This document shows, piece by piece, positions 45,701-49,646 of a DNA stretch of 64,000 nucleotides; within the stretch, counting starts at the first letter, position 1; each line of letters opens with the position of its first letter. The notes under the pieces were generated by a model, which saw only the letters and a program-made list of their open reading frames with translations, was not told the origin of the DNA and did not search any database. The stretch comes from Heliopora coerulea (taxonomy: Eukaryota; Cnidaria; Anthozoa; Scleralcyonacea; Helioporidae). The DNA lies in assembly GCA_030142905.1 (NCBI GenBank), contig JASJOG010000033.1:62001-126000 (forward strand), written 5' to 3'. The translations under genes and the position numbers were made by a program.

Positions 45701-47220
45701 ATGAAGGATGCAAAGTTTGAAGGCTAGGTTGCAATGTCTCATGCACTGCCGGTGATTTTTATTTTTCACTAATATTTTTATTATTTTTTCAATTATATTT
45801 TTCAACTCATATTCAGTGTTTACTAATAATGAAAGAAAAAAATCATTAGAAAATTAATGATAAAAATTGTGAACTCAATTTTTTGGTCATTTTTAAATTC
45901 TAAAGTAAATTAAAACAACGGTTTGGTAGGTGCTACAATTCTGTACCAACTGTTTAGCCATAGCTAACTGAACGTCCATTGTGTGCGTAAGCATATCAAG
46001 CGAGCATATTAGTTACAAAGAAACAAATGGTTTCAAGTAAAAATTAACAAAAAGTAACAACAGAATGAAACGATATTCTTTAGTTGAAAATGTCACATTC
46101 ACAAATCTCGTGCAGTCGCACAATGTCATCACTAGTACGCCGACAGTGCAGCTCACATTCAATCTATAATAAAACAATTTCCCAATATTTCTTTAGTCTT
46201 GTCTTATTTCAGTTTTCCTGCCGTTTTTTTTCCCCTCTCATTGTGAAAATTTAAAGCACGTGTGTGCTTGCAAGGGTTTCTATCAATTTTCACCCCTTGA
46301 TCAAACCGTTGCAGATCCCGATGGGGTGAAAAGAACTGATTTCGAAAAACCGTCTTATTTAAGTCTACCTTATCTTGTGCTTATCTTGTCTGTCAGGGAT
46401 AGTAAAAACAGGAGCGCATTGTTTGCTTATGCAGGATCATACGTTCAATTTCCTTGCCGTATTTTTCTATGGAGTAAAAACTGAAAATACTTTAGTCTTC
46501 GTGAGGTTGACGATCGGGTGACGACACCTGACACTTGATCGTCTTGGGCACCTCGAACAATCGACCCATTCATGGGAAACGTGAAGCATAAGCTAACTGA
46601 AAATTCAATGCCTTGTCATGCAATAATTAATTCTTCGGCATTTAATTCTTTGAGGAATAGTTTACAAAAGATCAAATCAAATGTGCCTGAAGAAACATTC
46701 CACTCAAGCGGGAGTTTAAAAACAGCTAGACATCTGAGCCTCGACATTCGTTATCAAAGGTCCTATTTATTCATTATAAATGGTACAATGTGTATACCAT
46801 CAAAAGGAGAATCCATGATCTGATCGTGTTCTCAAAAACAAAAAAAACTATGGCTGCGCACACAGAGCTGATGTTAAAAGTCATTGCAGTGAGATAAGAG
46901 GGGTTATGTTTGAAGCAATAATACTAGAACCAGTACAGAGAAACTTTAGTGTTTGGTGGAACTTGGAGGTTGTACCACCAAAATTAAAATTACTGGCATT
47001 CTTTTGTACAACATTGGTACTACAGTTTAATTCACTTTATAGCTATTAGCTTCCCTTCTAATTTCGACATGGTGTGGTATCTAAGATTGTACTTGCATAA
47101 GACAAACCTGCGAGCGCGAATTAGAACGCAAAATTAATTCGTTTGCTTACCTTTTTGTCCTTCGACAGTGAGGCAAAGATAAAATACGAATGCTAAAACA
47201 AATACCCTGCGATACGCCAT
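2362..47220 (-). CDS. WAP-domain fibrillar-type collagen gene, 5' part (18 exons, 3' end outside window)
   Basis: Seen: a signal-peptide exon, a WAP exon with eight cysteines, and 16 exons encoding Gly-X-Y repeats, all on the minus strand. Each internal exon is bounded by AG/GT in that orientation. The first two introns are phase 1 and the rest phase 0, so all 18 pieces join in one frame (1215 bp, 405 codons). Known: cnidarian fibrillar collagens from Hydra and Nematostella carry WAP modules in the N-propeptide. The product should be a secreted extracellular-matrix chain that trimerises and forms mesoglea fibrils. Inferred: it is a fibrillar alpha chain, because the triplet-exact 45/54-bp exons follow the fibrillar pattern. 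About 84 main-helix triplets are present against roughly 338 in a full fibrillar helix, so the gene continues past the left edge, including the C-propeptide. A short extra exon in the 5.2-kb intron 2 cannot be excluded. No obvious TATA box is seen upstream of the ATG. Confidence 0.9.
2676..3003. repeat. Dispersed repeat A, copy 1
   Basis: About 330 bp closely matching 7988-8327 (same orientation). Landmarks include AACTTTTCATTGACAGTTA-like text, ATATGCAGTCCTACCGACAT and CATGTTGGCTTCAAAATACA. A diverged inverted fragment lies at 56057-56240. No coding capacity; family not recognised. Confidence 0.7.
3308..3749. mobile_element. TIR element of mariner/pogo type, copy 1
   Basis: Starts CAGTCAACTCTCTAAAGCGG and ends with its inverse (AGAGAGTTGACTG), flanked by TA on both sides (3306-3307, 3750-3751). 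No transposase, so non-autonomous. Related copies are at 28831-29470 and 36528-37010. Confidence 0.8.
3852..3905 (-). CDS. Collagen exon 17: main helix, 54 bp
   Basis: Encodes [18 protein letters not shown]. The acceptor is TTGTTACAG and the donor GTAATA. Few prolines, so possibly a flexible or binding stretch. Confidence 0.92.
4261..4291 (-). ncRNA. Hammerhead-ribozyme-like motif in left Penelope terminal repeat
   Basis: On the minus strand: CTGAAGA (matching CUGANGA), a hairpin GTTG/CAAC, then GAAAC and GTC. This is the core arrangement of hammerhead ribozymes known from Penelope-like elements. Stem I pairing is weak by eye, so activity is unproven. Confidence 0.5.
4755..5192 (+). pseudogene. 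Penelope-like GIY-YIG endonuclease domain (truncated ORF)
   Basis: Recognisable segments are the RT-to-endonuclease linker ([19 protein letters not shown], then FFPFKDWIP) and the GIY-YIG core [20 protein letters not shown], with the arginine-bearing helix THTRISEQ-like and a C-terminal [17 protein letters not shown], where the catalytic glutamate and final asparagine/lysine motif normally sit. The domain would nick target DNA for retroelement integration. The frame is open for 145 codons to its natural stop, but the upstream RT is absent and similar linker sequence before 4755 is in another frame, so it is a relic. Confidence 0.78.
5317..5347 (+). ncRNA. Hammerhead-ribozyme-like motif in right Penelope terminal repeat
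   Basis: The inverted copy of the motif: CTGAAGA, a hairpin loop, GAAA, then TGTT where the left copy has CGTC. The cleavage-site region has drifted, so this copy is more likely dead. Confidence 0.4.
5866..6063 (-). CDS. Collagen exon 16: main helix, 198 bp (likely fused exon)
   Basis: Twenty-two perfect Gly-X-Y triplets, from [18 protein letters not shown] to [12 protein letters not shown] at the end. The acceptor is TTCTGCAG and the donor GTAGGA. Its length equals 54+99+45, the sum I recall for three consecutive vertebrate fibrillar-collagen exons at this point of the helix. It therefore looks like an exon that lost (or never gained) two introns. Confidence 0.93.
6064..6794. other. Intron sequence, no feature seen
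   Basis: AT-rich intron between collagen exons 15 and 16. A short AAAT tandem run lies near 6575-6600. Nothing else recognised. Confidence 0.5.
6795..6986. mobile_element. MITE with TTTACACGTGCGATTTTG-type ends, copy 1
   Basis: Terminal inverted repeats around CACACGTGCGATTTTG and CAAAATCGCAAGTGTAAA. The interior contains text that matches 17915-18107 in the opposite orientation. Non-coding. Confidence 0.7.
7902..8438. mobile_element. MITE of the same end type enclosing dispersed repeat A
   Basis: Left end GTTTACACGGGCGATTTTT and right end AATCGCCTGTGTAAACAGCC are mutual inverses. The interior (7988-8327) is repeat A copy 2, which occurs at 2676-3003 without these ends. Confidence 0.6.
7988..8327. 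repeat. Dispersed repeat A, copy 2
   Basis: See 2676-3003. Same orientation, long stretches identical with scattered substitutions. Confidence 0.7.
8458..9801 (+). pseudogene. R2-like LINE, C-terminal relic with CCHC and restriction-like endonuclease
   Basis: Conceptual translation across several frames gives the end of the RT ([16 protein letters not shown]), a zinc-knuckle-like [19 protein letters not shown], a conserved QKEYKTR / [12 protein letters not shown] stretch, and [20 protein letters not shown] with the PD..(D/E)xK-like arrangement of restriction-like endonucleases in R2/NeSL-type LINEs. Lesions: an in-frame TAG at 8761 where tryptophan is expected, another stop near 9111, and a frame change near 9330. 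The element is 5'-truncated with no RT catalytic core here. Confidence 0.72.
9950..9983 (-). ncRNA. Hammerhead-like motif of a Penelope-type 3' fragment
   Basis: Minus strand: CTTGATAA, a perfect six-base stem GACGTT/AACGTC closing a CAGCC loop, then GAAACGTC. The GAAACGTC half is canonical; the first half departs from CUGANGA. Flanking sequence is AT-rich with no ORF. Confidence 0.4.
10292..10336 (-). CDS. Collagen exon 15: main helix, 45 bp
   Basis: Encodes [15 protein letters not shown]. The acceptor is AAATTAG and the donor GTAAGT. The intron separating it from exon 14 is short (259 bp). Confidence 0.92.
10596..10649 (-). CDS. Collagen exon 14: main helix, 54 bp
   Basis: Encodes [18 protein letters not shown]. 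The acceptor is GATTACAG and the donor GTGAGG. Confidence 0.92.
11137..11175. repeat. Interstitial telomere-like (TTAGGG) repeats
   Basis: A short run of TTAGGGTTAGGG-type repeats with variants. TTAGGG is the usual animal telomere repeat. Probably a repair scar or chance expansion. Confidence 0.75.
11391..11435 (-). CDS. Collagen exon 13: main helix, 45 bp
   Basis: Encodes [15 protein letters not shown]. The acceptor is CCTCTAG and the donor GTATGT. Five triplets, charged. Confidence 0.9.
11436..14780. other. Intron 12, 3.3 kb, mostly unassigned
   Basis: Between collagen exons 12 and 13. It holds a poly-C run (about 12885-12899) and a 9-bp minisatellite (13266-13377). No element ends or genes recognised elsewhere in it. 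Confidence 0.5.
13266..13377. repeat. 9-bp minisatellite (AGTAGYAAT)n
   Basis: About twelve tandem units, with AGTAGTAAT on the left grading into AGTAGCAAT on the right. Reading frames of alternating Asn-Ser-Ser or Ala-Thr-Ile across it are artefacts. Confidence 0.92.
14781..14834 (-). CDS. Collagen exon 12: main helix, 54 bp
   Basis: Encodes [18 protein letters not shown]. The acceptor is CTTAAAG and the donor GTATTT. Confidence 0.9.
14950..15751. mobile_element. TIR element with CAGTGCGACCTCTATTAAGC ends
   Basis: The right end is the exact inverse (AATAGAGGTCGCACTG), both flanked by TA (14948-14949, 15752-15753). Internal sub-repeats of ACCTCTATTAAGCGGCCA occur inside both ends. Mariner/pogo-like by TA duplication; no transposase seen. 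Confidence 0.82.
16241..16430. repeat. Degenerate (GTATAT)n microsatellite
   Basis: Runs of GTATAT/GTATGT with a GTACGTGT interior, ending just short of the donor of collagen exon 11. Confidence 0.85.
16442..16495 (-). CDS. Collagen exon 11: main helix, 54 bp
   Basis: Encodes [18 protein letters not shown], a strongly acidic block. The acceptor is TAATTAG and the donor GTAAGT. A GTATAT-type microsatellite abuts the donor side. Confidence 0.92.
16713..16917. repeat. Near-perfect tRNA-like palindrome (about 100-bp arms, 5-base loop)
   Basis: Arms 16713-16812 and 16818-16917 around AGGTA. Each arm carries the 3' half of a tRNA-like sequence (GGTGCGAGTTCAAATCCCGC, a T-arm/B-box) followed by a shared tail. 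A head-to-head inverted SINE pair or foldback SINE. Confidence 0.8.
16996..17180. repeat. Dispersed repeat B, copy 1
   Basis: Matches 26288-26474: AGTAAGGACGATTTGTCTTT and GATTCTCGAGAGATAT are shared, starting at GTTAATATTTGTGGCCAAA and ending near TATTTCTAGTA. Not coding. Confidence 0.75.
17915..18107. mobile_element. MITE with GGGCTGTTTACACGTGCGAT ends, copy 2
   Basis: The right end CGCGCGTGTAAACAGCC mirrors the left. The sequence matches 6795-6986 inverted. TTAA-like sequence lies on both sides. About 190 bp, non-coding. Confidence 0.75.
18433..18486 (-). CDS. Collagen exon 10: main helix, 54 bp
   Basis: Encodes [18 protein letters not shown]. The acceptor is GTTGCAG and the donor GTAAGT. 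Confidence 0.92.
18487..20452. other. Intron 9, unassigned
   Basis: No gene or clear repeat recognised between exons 9 and 10. A possible worn SINE (near 19925-20000, ending in ATCGTTTTTCT like the SINE tail at 62.05 kb) is too weak to call. Confidence 0.4.
20453..20506 (-). CDS. Collagen exon 9: main helix, 54 bp
   Basis: Encodes [18 protein letters not shown]. The acceptor is TTTTAG and the donor GTAATC, slightly weaker than its neighbours. Confidence 0.92.
21098..21151 (-). CDS. Collagen exon 8: main helix, 54 bp
   Basis: Encodes [18 protein letters not shown]. The acceptor is TTGCAG and the donor GTAAGT. Six perfect triplets, phase 0-0. Confidence 0.92.
21902..22378. mobile_element. Hairpin MITE inside hAT, ends AAGCTACGTTTACACTAGAG
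   Basis: The right end TTGCTGTAGTGTAAACGTAA is the inverse of the left. Inserted at the point where the sister hAT copy at 58.2 kb carries a different hairpin element. Confidence 0.65.
23518..24124. mobile_element. Nested hAT-type MITE (607 bp)
   Basis: Starts CAGTAGCGTC and ends GTGTGTTC-inverse CACCACTG. It is flanked by imperfect 8-bp duplications, ATCATGAG and GTCATGGG, the length typical of hAT. It interrupts the host transposase between ...STADINH and the TFTVRYV segment, which read on across the insertion. Confidence 0.65.
24652..24712. repeat. (TA)n microsatellite
   Basis: Near-pure TA run of about 60 bp, followed directly by the SINE. Confidence 0.9.
24735..24870 (+). repeat. tRNA-derived SINE
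   Basis: A-box-like TAGTCTAGTGGTAAAACAA, B-box GGTTCGATTCCCG, then body GAGCTCAGAAATTTTCTGAG. The same tRNA-plus-CTCAG...TTTTTCT layout occurs at 44799 (inverted) and 61978. Confidence 0.65.
26288..26474. repeat. Dispersed repeat B, copy 2
   Basis: See 16996-17180. This copy ends exactly where the interrupted hAT transposase reading resumes, so it forms the right edge of the insertion in that gene. Confidence 0.7.
27591..28830. other. Intron 7 remainder, unassigned
   Basis: A reading frame of 138 codons (27969-28385) shows no known domain and sits in sequence with a weak inverted repeat around 27809-28122 (GGGCTGATT / AATCAGCCCC). Treated as repeat debris. Confidence 0.45.
28831..29470. mobile_element. 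TIR element of mariner/pogo type, copy 2
   Basis: Ends CAGCCAACTCTCTCAATGCG and AGAGAGAGTTGACTG, flanked by TA on both sides. Interior similar to 3308-3749. It lies 74 bp upstream of the splice donor of collagen exon 7, in the intron. Confidence 0.8.
29544..29588 (-). CDS. Collagen exon 7: main triple helix, 45 bp
   Basis: Encodes [15 protein letters not shown], five triplets. The acceptor is TTTTCAG and the donor GTAAGT. This is the first exon of the uninterrupted helix. The next intron (8.4 kb) holds the hAT transposon. Confidence 0.92.
30173..30398. repeat. Tandem duplication, two units of about 118 bp
   Basis: GATTTTATCCTCAGCCACA ... AAAGTTAATATGGATAAAAT is repeated twice in direct order with few differences. 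It ends 20 bp from the donor of collagen exon 6. Confidence 0.85.
30418..30465 (-). CDS. Collagen exon 6: telopeptide-like junction exon, 48 bp
   Basis: Encodes [16 protein letters not shown]. The Gly-X-Y rhythm fails over AGGLQTAKP and resumes with GPP just before the uninterrupted helix of the next exon. By position this is the counterpart of the N-telopeptide/helix-junction exon; its lysines would be candidate cross-link sites and the LQTA segment a possible processing site (both inferred). The acceptor is TTATAG and the donor GTAAGT. Confidence 0.8.
30700..31430. repeat. Cluster of GCTTGTTCGGTCTGT repeats in both orientations
   Basis: GCTTGTTCGTTCTGTCC (30711), GCTTGTTCGGTCTGTGC (31031), then inverted counterparts near 31086-31130 and 31372-31415, each beside ATATTGGACC / GGTCCAATATT. 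Probably ends of a short TIR element that inserted repeatedly. Confidence 0.5.
31920..32362. mobile_element. MITE with GGTTGTTCAAAGC ends and an internal duplication
   Basis: Left end GGTCGGTTGTTCAAAGCACG and right end CCTTTGAACAACCGGGCC are inverses. The interior is a diverged tandem duplication of about 210 bp (31935-32150 and 32165-32362), both units ending GATTAAGCTAATC. Confidence 0.65.
32510..32815. repeat. Minisatellite, unit about 15 bp (TTTCATAATTAGGTG)
   Basis: About twenty units with variation confined mainly to the last five bases. A minus-strand frame of repeated Met-Lys-His-Leu/Arg-Ile is a by-product of the 15-bp period and not a gene. Confidence 0.92.
33047..33166 (-). CDS. 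Collagen exon 5: minor helix with interruptions, 120 bp
   Basis: Forty codons. The first eight triplets are perfect and arginine/lysine rich (starting [18 protein letters not shown]). The repeat is then broken by single extra residues: GPL-Q-GPE-N, followed by [11 protein letters not shown]. Interruptions like these are expected near the N-propeptide/telopeptide region of a fibrillar chain, not inside the main helix. The donor is GTAAGT and the acceptor AAATAAAG. Confidence 0.9.
33758..35029. mobile_element. Foldback element with about 270-bp inverted arms
   Basis: 33758-34030 is mirrored by 34765-35029 (e.g. GGTTGAAGAGGAAAGGTAAA against TACCTTTCCTCTTCAACC). Inside are further inverted pieces: GATTCCCAACTGTTAAATTT at 34036 and its inverse at 34455, and AAATCGGAGGAAGA in both orientations between 34545 and 34745. 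No transposase. Confidence 0.7.
35690..35811. repeat. Near-perfect palindrome, about 60-bp arms
   Basis: AATAATTTTCAGGAAGCCCA is mirrored by TGGGCTTCCTGAAAATTATT about a central AACACATGTGTT. Two nearby ATTCCGGAGAA pieces (35640 and 35815) are direct, not inverted, copies. Confidence 0.85.
35932..35971. repeat. Perfect 19-bp-arm palindrome
   Basis: GACAATTTTGGGGACACTT, then TT, then the exact inverse. It sits 8 bp before the 36-kb tandem repeat. Confidence 0.9.
35979..36066. repeat. Tandem repeat of AAGTATGTGAAAA (12-13 bp)
   Basis: Seven units, shorter (10-11 bp) at the left and 13 bp in the rest. Frames reading KKYVKKYV or FTYFFTYF across it are artefacts. Confidence 0.92.
36528..37010. 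mobile_element. TIR element of mariner/pogo type, copy 3
   Basis: Left CAGTGAACTCTCTCTTAACG, right TGTCCGTCTTAGGAGTTCAC. Same TCTCTAAGACGGACA sub-repeats as the copies at 3.3 and 28.8 kb. The flanking TA is not preserved on the left. Confidence 0.7.
37407..37460 (-). CDS. Collagen exon 4: minor triple helix, 54 bp
   Basis: Encodes [18 protein letters not shown], six perfect Gly-X-Y triplets rich in proline at both X and Y, which suits hydroxylation and helix stability. The donor is GTGAGT and the acceptor TTTAAAAG. Phase 0 at both ends. Confidence 0.92.
38215..38735. mobile_element. Possible hAT-type MITE (GGTGTCCAGG ends)
   Basis: Left GCGGGGTGTCCAGGGGTCC; right CTGGACACCTCCCCTTCC ... TAGATCCGCCC, the usual look of 'CAGTGGCGGATC' hAT ends read inwards. 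Boundaries uncertain. Confidence 0.4.
38751..39507. mobile_element. TIR element, CAGTAGAATCCC ends, TA-flanked
   Basis: Left CAGTAGAATCCC, right GGAATTCTACGG followed by TA; TA also precedes the left end. The interior ends carry repeats of GTTACTTTCGG/GCTACTTTCGG in both arms. Pogo/mariner-like, no transposase. Confidence 0.7.
39655..39683 (-). CDS. Collagen exon 3: short junction exon into minor helix
   Basis: A 29-bp exon that completes the split glycine codon of exon 2 and reads [10 protein letters not shown]. The donor is GTAGGT. The acceptor is duplicated: a second in-frame acceptor lies six bases upstream (exon end at 39689) and would add two residues, VA. Either choice keeps the frame. 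Confidence 0.75.
40405..41165. mobile_element. TIR element with ATCAAGCCTCAAAAT ends and ACCAG motifs
   Basis: Left CATCAAGCCTCAAAATTAG, right ATTTTGAGGCTTGATTGCC. Both arms hold clusters of GACCAGTAAA / GACCAGCAA. Two short frames (40605-40898, 40921-41133) lack a known domain; the second begins with a basic KKAQVSSFF segment reminiscent of hAT N-termini but too short to assign. Confidence 0.5.
41783..41920 (-). CDS. Collagen exon 2: WAP (four-disulfide-core) module
   Basis: The exon is 138 bp and phase 1-1, so it is a symmetrical, shuffle-competent module. It encodes a small cysteine-rich domain starting [13 protein letters not shown]. The eight cysteines follow C-x8-C-x7-C-x5-C-x5-CC-x3-C-x4-C, with the acidic residue of the LRDSEC segment at the usual place between the third and fourth. 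This fits the WAP consensus, with the CC pair in [11 protein letters not shown] modules in vertebrates are often protease inhibitors; in cnidarian collagens they sit in the N-propeptide. The acceptor follows ...AATGAAG and the donor is GTATGT. Confidence 0.92.
41921..47150. other. Intron 1 (5.2 kb), mostly unassigned
   Basis: Between the signal-peptide and WAP exons. Apart from the SINE-like sequence at 44799-44868 I see no gene, element end or extra cysteine-rich exon. It is a plausible place for regulatory sites, but none can be supported by sequence alone. Confidence 0.5.
44799..44868 (-). repeat. tRNA-derived SINE head
   Basis: Minus strand: TTGCTCAATGGTTTGAGCAC (A-box region), GGTTCAATTCCCATCATGGG (B-box and T-arm), then CTCAGAGACTTTTCTGAG. 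Same family layout as the SINE at 24735. Confidence 0.65.
47151..47220 (-). CDS. Collagen exon 1: start codon and signal peptide
   Basis: The exon encodes 23 residues starting [20 protein letters not shown] and ending GQK, plus one base of the next codon. It has a classic signal peptide: basic n-region (YRR), a hydrophobic core from V6 to about T18, then a small/polar stretch suitable for signal peptidase. The donor reads GTAAGC. Intron 1 is phase 1, which matches the phase of the WAP exon. The 5' UTR and transcription start are not resolved. Confidence 0.85.
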
Positions 47221-48005
47221 GACCAAAGTATGAGGAGGCTTCTTGGTGCAAAATGGTTTGATCCACTACACACCGTCTGCCTCTACTGATCAAAGCCTAA
47301 AACTTAGCGGGGATACCGTGCAAATGCGCAAAGTACGATCAGGCGCAACTGACAAGGGGTCTGTGATCTTGCATTCTGTGAATAACTTCATTAACAATAG
47401 GGTCGATTGATATTCGATCCGCAAAATAACCCTTTCTATGAAGACAGCTCTTTATTATCACTGTTTATTATTAATAAACAATGCTCGAGTTTCAGAGTGA
47501 AAGATTCACTCTTCGGTTTTCACAACTAGTAATTCGGACGTGAAAATTTATTTGCCTCTCATGTTGCTGTTCTTCGTGTTAAATCACCTTTTCGCTTCTC
47601 GTCTCCGCTTTGGGATTGCGCTGGTTGGTTGGGGTTATATGCGTTAAATGCATGAAACAGTACGCCAATTGTTACAAGGATGGTGTCAACAGATCTGCGA
47701 AAAAGATCCTCCCGTCTGGTTGACATTGCCGAAAAGAAAGCTCGCTAGCAGAAGTGTAAGATTACCAACTGCTCCATTAGAGCATCGTATTATATCTCAT
47801 ATTGTGGAAACAATTGTATCACGATTTCGTTCACCTAAAGCTCGAATATTGCGCTAGCTACATCTACTTCTGACGATCTCCTTGAATTCTCCAAGTCTGC
47901 TTGATATGATGTTATTCGTGCGCGATATGTTTTTAAAGGTTTTTAATATTGACAGGAACGTACTGATTCGTATGGTCAAGGTATTACGGCAGCCGTCAAA
48001 ACAGA
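47221..48005. other. Upstream region of the collagen gene
   Basis: Contains the likely 5' UTR and promoter of the collagen gene (reading leftward). No TATA box or other clear promoter motif is visible. A TTATTATC-rich stretch lies at 47450-47475. Confidence 0.4.
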
Positions 48006-48200
48006 ATTTCCGACTTCTGCCCTAAAAAAACCACTTGTAGTTGTCACGTGGTCAAATATGTAAACAAATCACGAAATGCGGAAATTCGGTCGACTTCGCT
48101 TGTTGTTGAGCTACTTGTATTCGCAAGAAGTGTTCTTGTTGTCTGGTGGATTAAGATATTTTAGCTGTTAGCAGGAATTGAAGCAACTATTAAAATGTCG

Positions 48201-48403
48201 TAAAAAGTTAAAAGGTTGATAACTGCCGTAACTGATCACTAAGAATATCAACGTTTCGAGCAACACGTTTCTTTCCTGACGAAGGGCCTTTGCTCGAAAC
48301 GTTGATATTCTCTGTGATCAGTTACGGCAGTTATCAACCTTTTAACACTTTACTTTATTTGTCACTGCCTGCGCAGTATTCTATTCTTATAACATTTATT
48401 GGG
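48201..48403 (+). mobile_element. Ribozyme-bearing hairpin insertion with 13-bp target duplication
   Basis: Flanked by TATTAAAATGTCG at 48188-48200 and 48404-48416. Inside, arms 48204-48263 and 48290-48352 are near-perfect inverted copies (GGTTGATAACTGCCGTAACT and its inverse), with a hammerhead-like core in the middle. Variable duplications of this length and hammerhead motifs are features of Penelope-like retroelements, so this is probably a short Penelope terminal-repeat derivative. Confidence 0.65.
48276..48302 (+). ncRNA. Hammerhead-ribozyme-like core
   Basis: CTGACGA (48276-48282), stem II AGGGC-CTTT-GCTC, GAAA (48296-48299), then CGTT. This matches CUGANGA...GAAA. Stem I could form between GAATATC (48243-48249) and GATATTC (48304-48310). 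Cleavage would be expected after GTT at about 48303. Not testable here. Confidence 0.5.
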
Positions 48404-48410
48404 TATTAAA

Positions 48411-48728
48411 ATGTCGGAAGCGAAGCAAGAGAAGTTCAATTCGATGAATGTATCTGCAATTAAGAAATACTTGCAAGAGCGCGGTGTTACCGTGAATGGC
48501 TACCTCAAGCCTGCCTTGGTCGAGATCGCGTCGGCGGTTGAAAAGATAATGCTGCCTGTTGATCCGAACTTTGAGACGGACGATAACGAAAACAATATAC
48601 AACGCAGATTAATTATTCATGATATTCAAATACGAGATCCCTTTGCCATGAAGACAAAGAACAACTTTATTGACTCACCTGCATATTTGCCATATTTGCT
48701 CATAACCGTTATTACCAGAACTGGCTAA
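48411..48728 (+). pseudogene. SAP-like N-terminus of a transposon nuclease protein (truncated)
   Basis: Starts MSEAKQEKFNSMNVSAIKKY and continues LQERGVTVNGYLKPALVEI, a helix-turn-helix SAP-like DNA-binding pattern, then a linker with DPNFETDDNEN and FIDSPAYLP. That layout fits the leading part of YqaJ-family proteins of ISL2EU elements. After SPAYLP the reading loses similarity and stops, at the deletion junction. The start codon lies in the right-hand copy of a 13-bp duplication made by the hairpin insertion just upstream. Confidence 0.6.
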
Positions 48729-49646
48729 CAAACCTGTGTAGTGGTATGTCAATTTGGGGTTCTCTACAGCATCCATAAATACATGTCTTCGCAGCACTTC
48801 GCTGTTCTTTAAAATTTCGTCAGAATACAGGTCGAGGTCAACTGCTGTCAAATTTGTCTAATAGAAAATGGTCACAAGTATGTTCATTAATATTAATAAA
48901 GCTGAATCCTGGCAAGAGGATTTTTGGCCAACGTCTGTTACCTGTGTGCTGACATTTTCATCGCCTTTTTCGGGGGAACGCGATGGTACAGCATTGATTT
49001 GAACGTGAAGATTTTTGGGTGGACAAAACGAGTCTGCTGATATCAAATCTTCCTCAACTATGTCCTTTGATAGTTGGACAACAAAGGTGTAGCTTCCCAA
49101 AGCTAAGAGACTTTCAGCAGCCAATTTTTCTGTCTGATCTGTTCGAGGTTGCTGACGACGTTCCTAAATCTAGCAGTGACAAAGCTACGTCTTTTTCGGC
49201 GGAACGTCTTTTCTTTGGCTTCACAATTATTTCAGTACCACGTTGTTTAGGAGGTTTACGCTTGCGCTGAAGTCGTTTTAACTAAGAATTTAAACAGATC
49301 AGCGTGAAACGCTGCTATAGAAAACAATCGGATTTTATCATAATCACGAAATTATCTTTTCTTTACTTGCTGTCGCTGATATTGGGTCTGGATGTTCAGC
49401 TGTTGGTCCATTTTGGCCAACAAAATGCAAACTACATATGTAGCTGTCTTTGCTGCACACGAAGGAGTCTCCACGATGACATGCGGCGATCCACTTCTTA
49501 CGTCTTTCGGCCGATTCTTTCCACCTCTTTAGGGGAGGGAAACGATAGAAACGAATAGGATCACCACTTTCATTTTTTAAGTACAAATGTGGGTATCTCG
49601 AGTAATTCTTACAAGTTCCCCATGCGCACCGTTTCGTTGCAACCAT
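48720..49646 (-). pseudogene. THAP-domain transposase gene, 5' exons only
   Basis: Exon 1 begins at 49646 and encodes a THAP zinc finger: CAWGTC near the start, DPIRFYRFPP, RKKWIAACHR and ICSLHF giving the C2CH pattern, then DPISATAS-KEK. Exon 2 (48942-49281) encodes a basic stretch LKRLQRKRKPPKQRG and a serine-rich linker; its 340-bp length leaves one surplus base, seen as five A's near 49128 where four restore the frame to KLAAESLLALGSYTFVVQLS. Exon 3 (about 48720-48857) reads VDLDLYSDEILKNSEVLRR and LTYHYTGLL, the usual approach to a DDE domain, which is missing. After KEK the expected donor GT reads AT. Confidence 0.72.
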
